The notes: generated by a model not told the origin, from the letters alone. Counted from the first letter of the stretch, positions 26,617 through 33,597 are shown. The stretch is 64,000 nt of DNA from DASSNU01 sp035701265 (GCA_035701265.1 DASSNU010000015.1:1-64000), one strand, 5' to 3'. Made by a program: numbers and translations.

Positions 26617-26965
26617 CTACGGCGTGCCCGACTGGCACGGGATCGAGTTCATCCATCTGCCCAGCTATCGCCGGTCTGCCGAAGTGCTGATCGATGATGA
26701 GGAGCAGCGGACGCTCGAGGAGCGGCTGGTGCACGATCCGGAGACCGGGCCGGTAATGCCCGGCACGGGCGGCGTGCGCAAGCTTCGCGTCGCGATGCCC
26801 GGGCGCGGGAGACGCGGCGGCGCGAGAGTGATCTACTACTATCGCAGAAGCGCGCAGCGGATCTACCTGATCGTCGCGTACGCCAAGGGTCGGAAAGACG
26901 ATCTGACCCCTGCGGAATGCGCGACGATGCGGAGGCTCACTACGCTACTCGAAGGGGAGACATGA
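26597..26965 (+). CDS. higB: HigB/RelE-family toxin
   Basis: A 122-residue protein of the RelE/HigB superfamily of ribosome-dependent mRNA interferases. IEFIHLPSYRRSAEVLIDDE is the N-terminal strand and helix; GGVRKLRVAMPGRGRRGGARVIYYYRR was read only in part as the central sheet with its basic surface (shown: RVIYYYRR); RIYLIVAYAKGRKDDLTPAE is the C-terminal strand ending in the typical K-x2-K/D-LT pattern. It lies just before and overlaps an XRE-type gene by ATGA, the HigBA order with toxin first. The ATG start was chosen because the upstream frame has no homology. Activity is inferred from fold and order. Confidence 0.83.
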   Translation: MVQRTIFYGVPDWHGIEFIHLPSYRRSAEVLIDDEEQRTLEERLVHDPETGPVMPGTGGVRKLRVAMPGRGRRGGARVIYYYRRSAQRIYLIVAYAKGRKDDLTPAECATMRRLTTLLEGET

Positions 26966-27354
26966 CCACGCGCACGGTGGGAGAGGAGATCATCGCGGGG
27001 CTGGAGGAAGCGCTCGCCTACGAGCGCGGCGAGCTGAAGGGGGTGAAGGTGACGCGCGCCACGCTCGCCACGCAACGCGCGGGCGTCGCGCCCGCGCCGA
27101 GCGTGGGCGCGCAGGGAATCATGGCGCTGCGCGAGCGGCTGCGGCTGTCGCAGCCCGTGTTCGCGGCGGCGCTCAACGTGAGCCCGGAGACGGTGAAGAA
27201 GTGGGAGCAGGGGACGCGCGATCCGGACGGCGCCGCGCTCCGTCTGCTCGAGCTGGCCGACGCTCACCCCGAGTGGATCATCGAGCGGATCACCGCCGCG
27301 CCAGCGCGTACGCGATCACCGCGCGGGACAGCCCGACATTCTCGCCGTCGATGA
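26962..27354 (+). CDS. higA: HigA-family XRE antitoxin
   Basis: A 130-residue helix-turn-helix antitoxin. The N-terminal half is variable (VGEEIIAGLEEALAYERGE); the XRE domain lies at about 72-115 with LRERLRLSQPVFAAALNVSP and ETVKKWEQGTRDPDGAALRL. It should bind HigB and repress the operon. Starts in an ATGA overlap with the toxin. The last 20 or so codons run through the 47-bp repeat whose second copy is at 28.4 kb, so the native C-terminus may have been changed when the neighbouring toxin-antitoxin pair arrived; the tail TARHSRRR looks like non-selected sequence. Confidence 0.82.
   Translation: MTTRTVGEEIIAGLEEALAYERGELKGVKVTRATLATQRAGVAPAPSVGAQGIMALRERLRLSQPVFAAALNVSPETVKKWEQGTRDPDGAALRLLELADAHPEWIIERITAAPARTRSPRGTARHSRRR
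27279..27325. repeat. Direct repeat, copy 1 (left border of inserted segment)
   Basis: 47 bases identical at 46 positions to 28411-28457. This copy lies in the 3' end of higA. On the minus strand it encodes the same last ten residues, AVIAYALARR, as the nucleotidyltransferase gene at 28.4 kb. A shorter 17-base match, GCTGGCCGACGCTCACC, precedes both copies (27252-27268 and 28351-28367). Confidence 0.9.
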
Positions 27355-27411
27355 GCTCGTCCAGAAGCTCGCATCCGGATCGGCGAATCGCGTGCGAACG
27401 CGAGAACGTCC

Positions 27412-27774
27412 TTACGGATCGCACGTCTCGTCCCGTTCCCACCATCTGTCGGGCAAGTCGCGTTGTGCTATCTCGCACGGCACGAAGTCAATGCGCACGA
27501 CCGCATCCAGCGCCCGGGCGAGCTCGGCGAGAGTGGACAACCGTGGGTTGGCCGTGCCGGATTCGAGGCGCGCGATGGCGGGCTGCCTTGTGCCGAGTTG
27601 CTCCGCCAGCGCCTCCTGACTGAGACCGCGGCGCTGCCGGAGCCGCAGGACCGCTTCTGCCACATCGAACGAGGGCTGGCGCAGCCACTCCTTCAGGAAG
27701 GAAGCGCTACCGAGCCGCTCAGACAGGCGGGATCTCGACCTCTTGGAGCGAGTACGCGCCGCGCTCGAGGGCAC
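27412..27774 (-). CDS. XRE-family antitoxin, second toxin-antitoxin pair
   Basis: About 120 residues from the GTG used here, or about 104 if a CTG at 27726 is used. The recognisable protein starts LSERLGSASFLKEWLRQP and contains an XRE helix-turn-helix, LRQRRGLSQEALAEQLG then RQPAIARLESGTANPRLS, and TLAELARALDAVVRIDFVP after it. No ATG fits; translation may be coupled to the toxin, whose stop lies inside the LSERL codons. It should neutralise the adjacent RelE-like toxin and repress the pair. The gene lies inside the segment bounded by the 47-bp direct repeats. Confidence 0.75.
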   Translation of the reverse strand: MPSSAARTRSKRSRSRLSERLGSASFLKEWLRQPSFDVAEAVLRLRQRRGLSQEALAEQLGTRQPAIARLESGTANPRLSTLAELARALDAVVRIDFVPCEIAQRDLPDRWWERDETCDP

Positions 27775-28156
27775 CGATGAGCGTCGAGCAGCGGACGAGG
27801 TCTTGCGCGTCGCGTTTGTCACGTTTTTTCGAGACGGAATGGAGGAAGACGATACGCCGGTGTTCCCGGTCGGGTACAAAGAAGTACAATCGCCAGGGGC
27901 TGGGCTTGGCTTTCAGGACGTAGACGCCAACCGATCGCCCCTCGAACGTGCACTGGCCTAGCTTCTCGTAGCGCGGGCGCCCCTTCCCGCGTTCCGGAGG
28001 ACATCCAGCCAGCCGCAGCAGGCGAAGCTGCCGCAGGATGGTGGCGAGCTCCCGATCGTTCGCGTCGCAGTAGGCGTCGCTGGATGGACGCCTGGTCCCC
28101 CGCACCACTTCGAGCAGTTGCCAACCGCCCGCCCGATCGGGAGGGGTATAACACAT
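27719..28156 (-). CDS. RelE/Gp49-like toxin, second toxin-antitoxin pair
   Basis: A protein of up to 145 residues of the RelE/Gp49 (HigB) type. ELATILRQLRLLRLAG is the first helix pair, YEKLGQCTFEGRSVGVYVLK the sheet, and WRLYFFVPDREHRRIVFLHS the core strand, ending in SKKRDKRDAQDL, the usual basic KK...T/D-x-E-x-A tail. The ATG sits inside a perfect palindrome, so translation could also begin at GTG codon 17. It overlaps the XRE antitoxin gene, toxin first. Activity is inferred from family. Confidence 0.8.
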   Translation of the reverse strand: MCYTPPDRAGGWQLLEVVRGTRRPSSDAYCDANDRELATILRQLRLLRLAGCPPERGKGRPRYEKLGQCTFEGRSVGVYVLKAKPSPWRLYFFVPDREHRRIVFLHSVSKKRDKRDAQDLVRCSTLIGALERGAYSLQEVEIPPV

Positions 28157-28168
28157 ATGTTATACCCC
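28143..28168. promoter_or_regulatory. Perfect operator-like palindrome over the second toxin start
   Basis: GGGGTATAAC and GTTATACCCC are perfect 10-bp arms around ACATAT; the toxin ATG lies in the centre. The arms contain TATAAC, a fair -10 box on the minus strand. In a GC-rich genome such an AT-centred palindrome strongly suggests the binding site of the XRE antitoxin. Confidence 0.65.
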
Positions 28169-28270
28169 CGGAATATGACGAGGCTCGGCTGTGATCGCAA
28201 CCGGAGCGCCTGCGGGCAGTAGTTGCGCGGCCATGACTGCGCACACTGGGGGCAGTCGAGGCACACCGCA

Positions 28271-28393
28271 CCATCATTCGATTGGCGGGAAGAGCAGAAG
28301 TCGGCGGAAGTGATCCGCGCCGGCAGGGCCCCGCGCTCAAGCCTACTCGCGCTGGCCGACGCTCACCAGGACCGAACGGGTCGAGCGCGTTAG
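28271..28393 (+). pseudogene. Remnant of a HigA-like 3' end
   Basis: In frame, the plus strand reads EVIRAGRAPRSSLLALADAH before a stop at 28391. The LLALADAH part matches LLELADAH in the intact higA, and the DNA shares 17 identical bases with it. Nothing like the rest of the gene precedes it. It looks like a leftover antitoxin tail next to the right-hand repeat. Confidence 0.4.
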
Positions 28394-28410
28394 CGAGCGA
28401 ATGATCGCGC

Positions 28411-28457
28411 CATCGAGCGCATCACCGCCGCGCCAGCGCGTACGCGATCACCGCGCG
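28411..28457. repeat. Direct repeat, copy 2 (right border of inserted segment)
   Basis: Second copy of the 47-base repeat (46 identical). It covers the last codons of the nucleotidyltransferase gene, which appears to be the native location since that gene reads through intact. About 1.1 kb carrying the RelE/XRE pair lies between the copies. Confidence 0.9.
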
Positions 28458-29435
28458 CGGCGAGCCCTCGGCCAGCGCGCCGCCCGCGGCGATGAGCCGG
28501 CGCGCGGCGTGGCGCCCCTGCACGCGGACGGCGATCTCCGCGCGGAGCCGCCCCACGCGCCGCACCGCGCGCCATGACGCCTCCGGCACGCGCGCAGCGG
28601 GCACGCGCGCGTCGAGCACGTGCGCCGCGCCCAGGAGCGTCTCCATGGCGCGGCGCTCCACGCTCGCGTGCACGAACGCCGAGACGCGCGCGAGGTCCAC
28701 CTGCGGATCGCTCACCACTGCGGCCACGTCGATCACGTCGCGCAGCGTGTAGCGGAGCATCCGGCTGGCGGTCGCGTGCGCGAGCGTGTGCTCGGCCAGC
28801 GCGGCCGGCGAGGGGAGCCACACCGGCGCGCCGCCAACCTCCACCTCACGCGCGTCCTGCCAGATGTCGACGCGCGCTCCGTCGGCGCCGTGCCGCCGCG
28901 CGAGGCGCGTGTGAATCTCCACCGGCAGCCAGCCAGGGAGCGCGATGGCGTCCAGGTGGTGATGCCCGGGGATGTGTTCCACCACGGCGTATCCCATCTC
29001 GCACTGCAGCGCGCGGTGCAGCAGCTCGGCGCCCGCGCGATCGTCGACCAGGAGGTCGATGTCATCCATGGTGCGCGAGGCCGCGGTGTGCGCGCCGGCC
29101 AGGAGACGCGCGGCGCCCTTGAGCGCCATCACGCGCACGCCGCATCGCGCAGCCAGCATGGCGATGCGCGCGAGCTGCGGCGCCACGCGGAGCGACTGGC
29201 CGAGCGCGAGCTGCGCGTCGTCCTTGAGCAGGGCGCGCACGTGCGCGGGAAGATCCAGCGCGTGTCCCGCGTCGAGCATCCACCCCCACACCGCGGGTCC
29301 GCACCGCTCGTAGCGCAGCACGCGGCGCCACCACGACGCGTCGGCGTCCGATGCGCGGCGCAGCACGGTGGCACCCGGCTGCTCGCGGCGCACGGCGCTC
29401 GAGAGGAGATCGTGAATGGCGGAGGCGATGGACAT
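28422..29435 (-). CDS. NTP_transf_5-type nucleotidyltransferase of a RiPP-like locus
   Basis: A 337-residue protein of the uncharacterised nucleotidyltransferase family that accompanies lasso peptide and HPr-kinase-like genes. VMALKGAARLLAGAHTAASR is the substrate loop, followed by TMDDIDLLVDDRAG with the metal-binding D-x-D. YAVVEHIPGHHHLDAIALPG and LPVEIHTRLARRHG are the family's later blocks, and LAEHTLAHATASRMLRYTLR follows. Related enzymes in phosphorylated lasso peptide clusters have been linked to tailoring of the peptide. It lies 31 bases after the TolB-like gene. The ATG has no clear ribosome site. Its last ten codons lie in the 47-bp repeat. Confidence 0.8.
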   Translation of the reverse strand: MSIASAIHDLLSSAVRREQPGATVLRRASDADASWWRRVLRYERCGPAVWGWMLDAGHALDLPAHVRALLKDDAQLALGQSLRVAPQLARIAMLAARCGVRVMALKGAARLLAGAHTAASRTMDDIDLLVDDRAGAELLHRALQCEMGYAVVEHIPGHHHLDAIALPGWLPVEIHTRLARRHGADGARVDIWQDAREVEVGGAPVWLPSPAALAEHTLAHATASRMLRYTLRDVIDVAAVVSDPQVDLARVSAFVHASVERRAMETLLGAAHVLDARVPAARVPEASWRAVRRVGRLRAEIAVRVQGRHAARRLIAAGGALAEGSPRAVIAYALARR

Positions 29436-29466
29436 CGTGCGCGCGGAGTGCGGCGGTGCGCGAGCG

Positions 29467-30420
29467 CTACGGAACGAGGAACGCCGGCTGGCGATCGTCC
29501 TGCGAGCGCGCGAGCAGCACGCGGCGGCGGTGATCGGACACCGTGTAGGCCACCAGATCGGCGGCGCCGCTCGTGGGGACGAGCGCGCCCACGCAGTACG
29601 ACGCATCGCACGCGGGCTCTCCCATGTCCTGCGACTCGATCGGGAAAGCGTCCGTGGCACCGGTGCCCAGCGTCACCACGTGCAGCGCGTTCCCCACGCC
29701 GGGCGTGTAGACGATGCGCGTGCCGTCGGCGGTCCATGCCGGCTCGAAAGCGCCGCTCGCTTCGTGCGTCACCTGCTCGGCCGTTCCTCCGGCGGCGGCG
29801 ACGACGAACACCTGCGACGTCCCCGTGCTCACCGAGGCGAAGGCGATCATCGAGCCATCGGGGCTCCACGCCGGCGACTGCTCCGGCACCGACGCCGCGG
29901 ATCCGGTGGCAAGGGCAGCCACGTTGGCGCCGCTCGCGTCCATCACGTACACGCGAACGATCCCGCTCCGATCGCTGGCGAACGCAACGCGTGAGCCGTC
30001 GGGTGAGAGGGCGGGAGCGAAGTCCGCCGCGGCGTTGGTGGTGAGACGCTGCACGTTCGCGCCGTCGTTCGCGGCAGTGTAGATCTCGCTGTTGCCATCA
30101 CGATCGGAGGTGAAGACGAGCTTTCCGGCGGCGCTGTGCGGCTCGCTCTCGTTGCTCGTGGTCTCCGTGATGGGTGTGACGACGCCGCTCTCCGCATCGA
30201 GCGAGTAGAGCTGCGAGTGGCCGGCATCGTCGGTGGAGACGAAGACGATGGGCGCGAACGGCGGGAATGGCGGATCGCCGCCCGGACCGGCGCCGTCGCT
30301 GCACGCCAGGAGCACGGCGGCGGCGAACATCGCGATTCCCGCGCGCGAGCGTGCGACGCGCCATCCAGCGCCGCGTCCGCGACGCTCGTGCAACGGTGCG
30401 CGATGCGTTACGCGAGACAC
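29467..30420 (-). CDS. TolB-like PD40-repeat lipoprotein
   Basis: A 317-residue propeller lipoprotein. The signal sequence ends in the lipobox VLLAC, and PD40 repeats follow: KLVFTSDRDGNSEIYT, ALSPDGSRVAFASDRSG, AWSPDGSMIAFASVSTG. A Cys pair near the C-terminus (PACDASYC) is shared with the paralogue at 31.6 kb. TolB-like propellers bind proteins or peptides in the periplasm. The GTG start has GGAGG four bases upstream and overlaps the kinase gene by 13 bases. Its place between kinase and nucleotidyltransferase suggests it handles the product of this locus, which is inference. Confidence 0.85.
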   Translation of the reverse strand: MSRVTHRAPLHERRGRGAGWRVARSRAGIAMFAAAVLLACSDGAGPGGDPPFPPFAPIVFVSTDDAGHSQLYSLDAESGVVTPITETTSNESEPHSAAGKLVFTSDRDGNSEIYTAANDGANVQRLTTNAAADFAPALSPDGSRVAFASDRSGIVRVYVMDASGANVAALATGSAASVPEQSPAWSPDGSMIAFASVSTGTSQVFVVAAAGGTAEQVTHEASGAFEPAWTADGTRIVYTPGVGNALHVVTLGTGATDAFPIESQDMGEPACDASYCVGALVPTSGAADLVAYTVSDHRRRVLLARSQDDRQPAFLVP

Positions 30421-31247
30421 GGTTCCTCCGCCACCGCTTCGGCGAGCGTGTGGGCCACGCGGTGTAGTTGCGCCGGCGAGTGCTCGAGCAGGCGCACCGG
30501 CACCGACTGCACCATGTGCGCGAGCAGGCGCAGGTGCGCGGCGGCGTGCCGGTCGTTCACCATCACCCAGCGCGACTGCCGCACGAGCGCGGCGAGTGCG
30601 TCGAGGGGGCGGAGGTGGTGCACGGCGTCGTGCGCGGCGAAGCGGACGAAGATGATCGCGGCGAGCGAAGCGGAGCGCGCGGTGTGCGCCGTCACCGGCA
30701 TGCGGCGGCGCGGGTCGGCGACGTCGGCGGCGTGCGCCCAGCGTGCCAGCTCGGGAAAGTGATCGATGAGGGCGTCGCTCACGTGCAGCGGCTCGCGCCA
30801 CGCGTGACAGCGTACCGCGTCCCCGTCCCGCTCCACCACCACGCCGTCATCGCCCAGCACGCCCCATCCCGCGCGCGCGAGCGCGTAGGTGAGCGTGGAT
30901 TTTCCGCTGCAGCTGTCGCCGGCGAGGAGCCAGGCACGTCCGGTGGGATCCACCACGCCGGCGGCGTGCACGTGGTAGCGTCCGCGAGAGCGCAGCCGCT
31001 GGATGGCACCCGCGCGCGCGAGCACCTGTCGCGCTGCGCGCGATGCGCTCTCGAAGCCGGTTCCCCTCTCGAGCCGTCCGCCGCGAACGTGCAGCTCGGC
31101 GCCTTCCGTATCGTGACGGAGGTGCACCGTGTCGCCGCGCACGAGCCCGGTGACGGGGCCGAACTTCCAGGGGAGATCGGCGCCGCGTGGAGTGATGCTC
31201 TGTGCGGTGCGGGTGCGGCGAGCGGCTGCGCGCGACTGAGCGCGCAC
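30408..31247 (-). CDS. HPr-kinase-like enzyme of a RiPP-like locus
   Basis: A 279-residue protein with the HprK fold. HVHAAGVVDPTGRAWLLAG precedes the Walker A loop GDSCSGKSTLTYALARAG, and WGVLGDDGVVVERDG is the Walker B-like block with the D-D pair typical of HprK-related kinases. The N-terminal HPr-binding domain of true HprK is absent, and no phosphotransferase-system genes are nearby. Relatives in lasso peptide clusters phosphorylate the peptide. The GTG start overlaps the stop of the 55-residue peptide gene (TAGTG), so the two are tightly coupled. Confidence 0.83.
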   Translation of the reverse strand: MRAQSRAAARRTRTAQSITPRGADLPWKFGPVTGLVRGDTVHLRHDTEGAELHVRGGRLERGTGFESASRAARQVLARAGAIQRLRSRGRYHVHAAGVVDPTGRAWLLAGDSCSGKSTLTYALARAGWGVLGDDGVVVERDGDAVRCHAWREPLHVSDALIDHFPELARWAHAADVADPRRRMPVTAHTARSASLAAIIFVRFAAHDAVHHLRPLDALAALVRQSRWVMVNDRHAAAHLRLLAHMVQSVPVRLLEHSPAQLHRVAHTLAEAVAEEPCLA

Positions 31248-31414
31248 TAGCAGGGCGGATCGGGGGGTACGCCGCTGCACGTCTGGCCGGCCTGCAGGAG
31301 ATAGAGCCCGGTGAAACCGGAGACGTTGAGCGTGAGCTCGGTGAGCGATGCGTGTCGCACCAGCGCCGGGGGGCACCAGGGGCGTGGCCTCTTCTCGATT
31401 GTACTGATTGTCAT
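31247..31414 (-). CDS. Small peptide with lasso-type RiPP leader motif
   Basis: A 55-residue peptide; the ATG has GGGGAAG five bases upstream. Residues 13-28, WCPPALVRHASLTELT, fit the lasso leader consensus Y-x2-P-x-L-x3-G-x5-T in exact spacing: W13 for Y, P16, L18, A22 for G, T28. The C-terminal part is uncharged apart from one Asp, Gly- and Pro-rich and contains C46 and C55, ending in GVPPDPPC. A lasso core would begin near residue 30, but positions 7-9 hold no Asp or Glu, so a classical macrolactam ring is not supported. The adjacent overlapping kinase gene supports a role as a modified-peptide substrate. Product unknown. Confidence 0.65.
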   Translation of the reverse strand: MTISTIEKRPRPWCPPALVRHASLTELTLNVSGFTGLYLLQAGQTCSGVPPDPPC

Positions 31415-31537
31415 GAGGTCTTCCCCTGTGGTGGGCGCCGCGCCCCGAGCAAGAACTGCTCCGATCACGTATCTGACGATCCAGGGCCCCTTTGGAGTAA
31501 CAGTCTGGGTGTCACACCAGGGGGTGAGATGTGAAGG

Positions 31538-31574
31538 CGCCTGGCAGGGGCCGGTACTGCGCCCCCACCAGGCG
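31538..31574. promoter_or_regulatory. Long stem-loop between TolB-like gene and peptide gene
   Basis: CGCCTGG (31538-31544) pairs perfectly with CCAGGCG (31568-31574), and inside GGGGC pairs with GCCCC. It lies in the 186-base gap between the TolB-like gene and the peptide gene. There is no T-run, so it may be an mRNA processing or stabilising element, or an attenuator, rather than a terminator. Confidence 0.4.
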
Positions 31575-31600
31575 GTCCCCCCATTCGAGTCGAGCTATGA

Positions 31601-32626
31601 CTAGCGGTGCAGGATCGCGGGCTGGCGGGCGGTGCCGAAGGCCGGTACGACGTCGGCCGGTGTGCCAGCGGCTGCCGCGTAGAAGTCCACGTCGGAGCCC
31701 GCTGCGGTGGTGACCGCGGCCACGCACCCATCCGCCGAGCACGACGGCTCGCTCACGCCGAGCGTCGCGGTGGCGTATTCGGCCACGGCTTGCGTGGAAA
31801 CGTTCACGGAGCGAAGGCGCAGCCCACCCGCGTCGGCCACGTAGACGATCGAGCTGCCGTCGGCGCTCCACGTGGGGAGGAAGGCGCCGTTGAACTCGTG
31901 CGTCACCTGCACGGCGGATCCGCCGGCGGCGGGGACGACGAACACCTGCGACGTGCCGGTGCGGACGGAGGTGAAGGCGATCATCGAGCCGTCGGGGCTC
32001 CAGGCGGGCGCGTCTTCCGGCGTCCAGCTCTGCGAGCCGGTGGCGAGCTCCACCTGGTTGGCGCCGGTGCTGTCCATCACGTAGAGGCGTGCGGTGCCGC
32101 TCCGGTTGCTCACGAAGGCCACGTGCGCGCCGTCGGGGGAGAGCGCCGCCTGGTCGTTGGTGCCGGCGGTGGTGAGCTGCGCGACCGACTGGCCGGCGAC
32201 ATCGGTGATGAAGATCTGCGCAACGCCGTTCCGATCGGAGGTGAAGACGATCCGTCCCGCTGCGCTACTCGGCGCGAAGTCGTTCGCGTTGCTCGTCATG
32301 AGCCGCGAGACGGTGCCGCCGCTGTAGATGTAGAGCTGGTCGCTCCCGCTGGCGTTGGAGACGAAGGCGAACTCGAGCGATGCAGGCGCCACGGTGGAGT
32401 CCTGCTTCGGCTTCTTGCTGCCCTTTTCACCGCCGTTGGACGGCGAGTTGCCGCCCTTGGCGAGCTCGCCCGTCTGGGTGAGTCCGGTGCCGAGCTGGTT
32501 GGAGCAGGCGCTTGCGCTGGCGATCAGTGTGACGATTGCAATCGCGAGCACCTGGCGGCGCGCGCGTGAGCCGTTGGTGCGCGCCGAGCGATTGTCCGTC
32601 GCTGCACTCTGGCGGGAGTTCGACAT
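31601..32626 (-). CDS. TolB-like PD40-repeat lipoprotein, paralogue at the head of the RiPP-like locus
   Basis: A 341-residue lipoprotein. LAIAIVTLIASASACS gives the lipobox at Cys; a Gly/Ser/Lys linker follows, then PD40 repeats such as IVFTSDRNGVAQIFI, ALSPDGAHVAFVSNRSG and AWSPDGSMIAFTSVRTG. Several blocks match the protein at 29.5 kb almost residue for residue, including TGTSQVFVV and a C-terminal Cys pair (PSCSADGC), so the two are duplicates. The ATG has AGGAG eight bases upstream; the longer frame lacks support. It is the first gene of the locus and probably binds a peptide or protein in the periplasm. Confidence 0.85.
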   Translation of the reverse strand: MSNSRQSAATDNRSARTNGSRARRQVLAIAIVTLIASASACSNQLGTGLTQTGELAKGGNSPSNGGEKGSKKPKQDSTVAPASLEFAFVSNASGSDQLYIYSGGTVSRLMTSNANDFAPSSAAGRIVFTSDRNGVAQIFITDVAGQSVAQLTTAGTNDQAALSPDGAHVAFVSNRSGTARLYVMDSTGANQVELATGSQSWTPEDAPAWSPDGSMIAFTSVRTGTSQVFVVPAAGGSAVQVTHEFNGAFLPTWSADGSSIVYVADAGGLRLRSVNVSTQAVAEYATATLGVSEPSCSADGCVAAVTTAAGSDVDFYAAAAGTPADVVPAFGTARQPAILHR

Positions 32627-32711
32627 GGGGGGGTCTCCTGGAGTGGTTCGTCGTGCTGCTGTTTGGATCGAGCGTGGCCCGATCGCGCCTTTCTGACCCA
32701 AAAGACTGGCC

Positions 32712-32725
32712 CAGTTTCCAAACTG
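32712..32725. promoter_or_regulatory. Palindrome upstream of the RiPP-like locus
   Basis: CAGTTTCCAAACTG, two perfect 6-bp arms around CC, lies about 86 bases before the TolB-like ATG in locally AT-rich sequence that also holds two TGTCAC copies. It is a plausible operator; no promoter hexamers could be fixed. Confidence 0.35.
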
Positions 32726-33162
32726 TCACATTATTTGTCACTCATGAGGTCTAGCTGATATTGGAAAGGAATTTGTGGGCATAGTGACTGAAAACGTGCG
32801 GTTTGGCGGGGTGTCGGCGCGTTTTGAGACGGGATGGGCGAGCGCCCGCGATTCCGGGGGTGATCTATCGGAGCGATCGGACTGGCGGCGGTGATACGAT
32901 CGTCTTCCAGACTTCACCGCCCTGTCCATTTCCACAGGGCCGCCAAGTACCACGGGGCCGCCAAGCGCGCACGGCGGCACATGCCGCCATCCGATCGACC
33001 GTCTCCTCATCCACTCTCGACACCTCCCACTTTGAATGCCGCGTTCGGCAGGCTTCGACGCCGGGCGATGCAGATTTCAACGCCGCGTTCGGCAGGCGGC
33101 TGGTGGTGCCATTCCGTCCTCCACTCGACCCTCCTCTCCTGCAGCACCATGTAATCAAGTGA

Positions 33163-33309
33163 TATCGCCCGCGATACCATGCGAACAGGATCCCAGGTGA
33201 TGAGCTGTGATCAGATGGTATCGCCCGCGATACCATACGATGACGATGCCATGTGATGAGGTGGTATCGCCCGCGATATCACTTGGATGAGGTGGTATCA
33301 CCCGCGATA
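33163..33309. repeat. Four-copy palindromic repeat array
   Basis: The 14-base core TATCGCCCGCGATA, with 6-bp arms around CC, occurs at 33163, 33219 and 33265, and with one change at 33296. Start-to-start distances shrink: 56, 46, 31. The last two copies belong to a 31-base tandem duplication (33255-33285 and 33286-33316, one mismatch). Outer bases (GGT/ACC or GTG/CAC) extend the pairing. It could be an operator array, a REP-like element or a protein-binding site. Confidence 0.85.
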
Positions 33310-33351
33310 TCACTTGATCGCAGGGCGCGGGAGACGGAGGGGTGCAGGGTG

Positions 33352-33408
33352 GTCCGAAGCGGAGAGCGGGGTCCGAAGCGGAGAGCGGGGTCCGGAGAGG
33401 AGAGCGGG
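33352..33408. repeat. 19-bp tandem array A
   Basis: Three consecutive 19-base units, the first two identical (GTCCGAAGCGGAGAGCGGG) and the third with changes, followed by the first bases of a fourth. Confidence 0.85.
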
Positions 33409-33425
33409 GTCCGGGGCGCCGCCAG

Positions 33426-33496
33426 GCCTCTGGGGCGCCGAGAAGCCTCTGGGGCGCCGAGAAGCCTCCGGGGCGCCGAGAGGCCTCCGGAGCGGA
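33426..33496. repeat. 19-bp tandem array B
   Basis: Three full 19-base units of GCCTCTGGGGCGCCGAGAA with small changes, then a degraded fourth. The sequence differs from array A but the period is the same. Confidence 0.85.
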
Positions 33497-33540
33497 GAGA
33501 GGGGTTGTGAGAAGAGAGGGCGAACCGGGGAGGAGCGGCT

Positions 33541-33597
33541 GCCCGGACAGGAGAGGGTAGCCCGGACAGGTGAGGGTAGCCCGGACAGGAGAGGGTG
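33541..33597. repeat. 19-bp tandem array C
   Basis: Three 19-base units of GCCCGGACAGGAGAGGGTA with single changes in the second and third. It is the third array in 250 bases with the same 19-base period and a different unit. Confidence 0.85.

Noticed and set aside
31247..31414. Classical lasso peptide precursor
   Set aside because: The leader spacing fits, but the core has no Asp or Glu at ring positions and no B or C enzyme is encoded nearby; reported only as lasso-type leader.
33352..33597. CRISPR array
   Set aside because: The units are directly adjacent with no unique spacers and differ between arrays; there are no cas genes.
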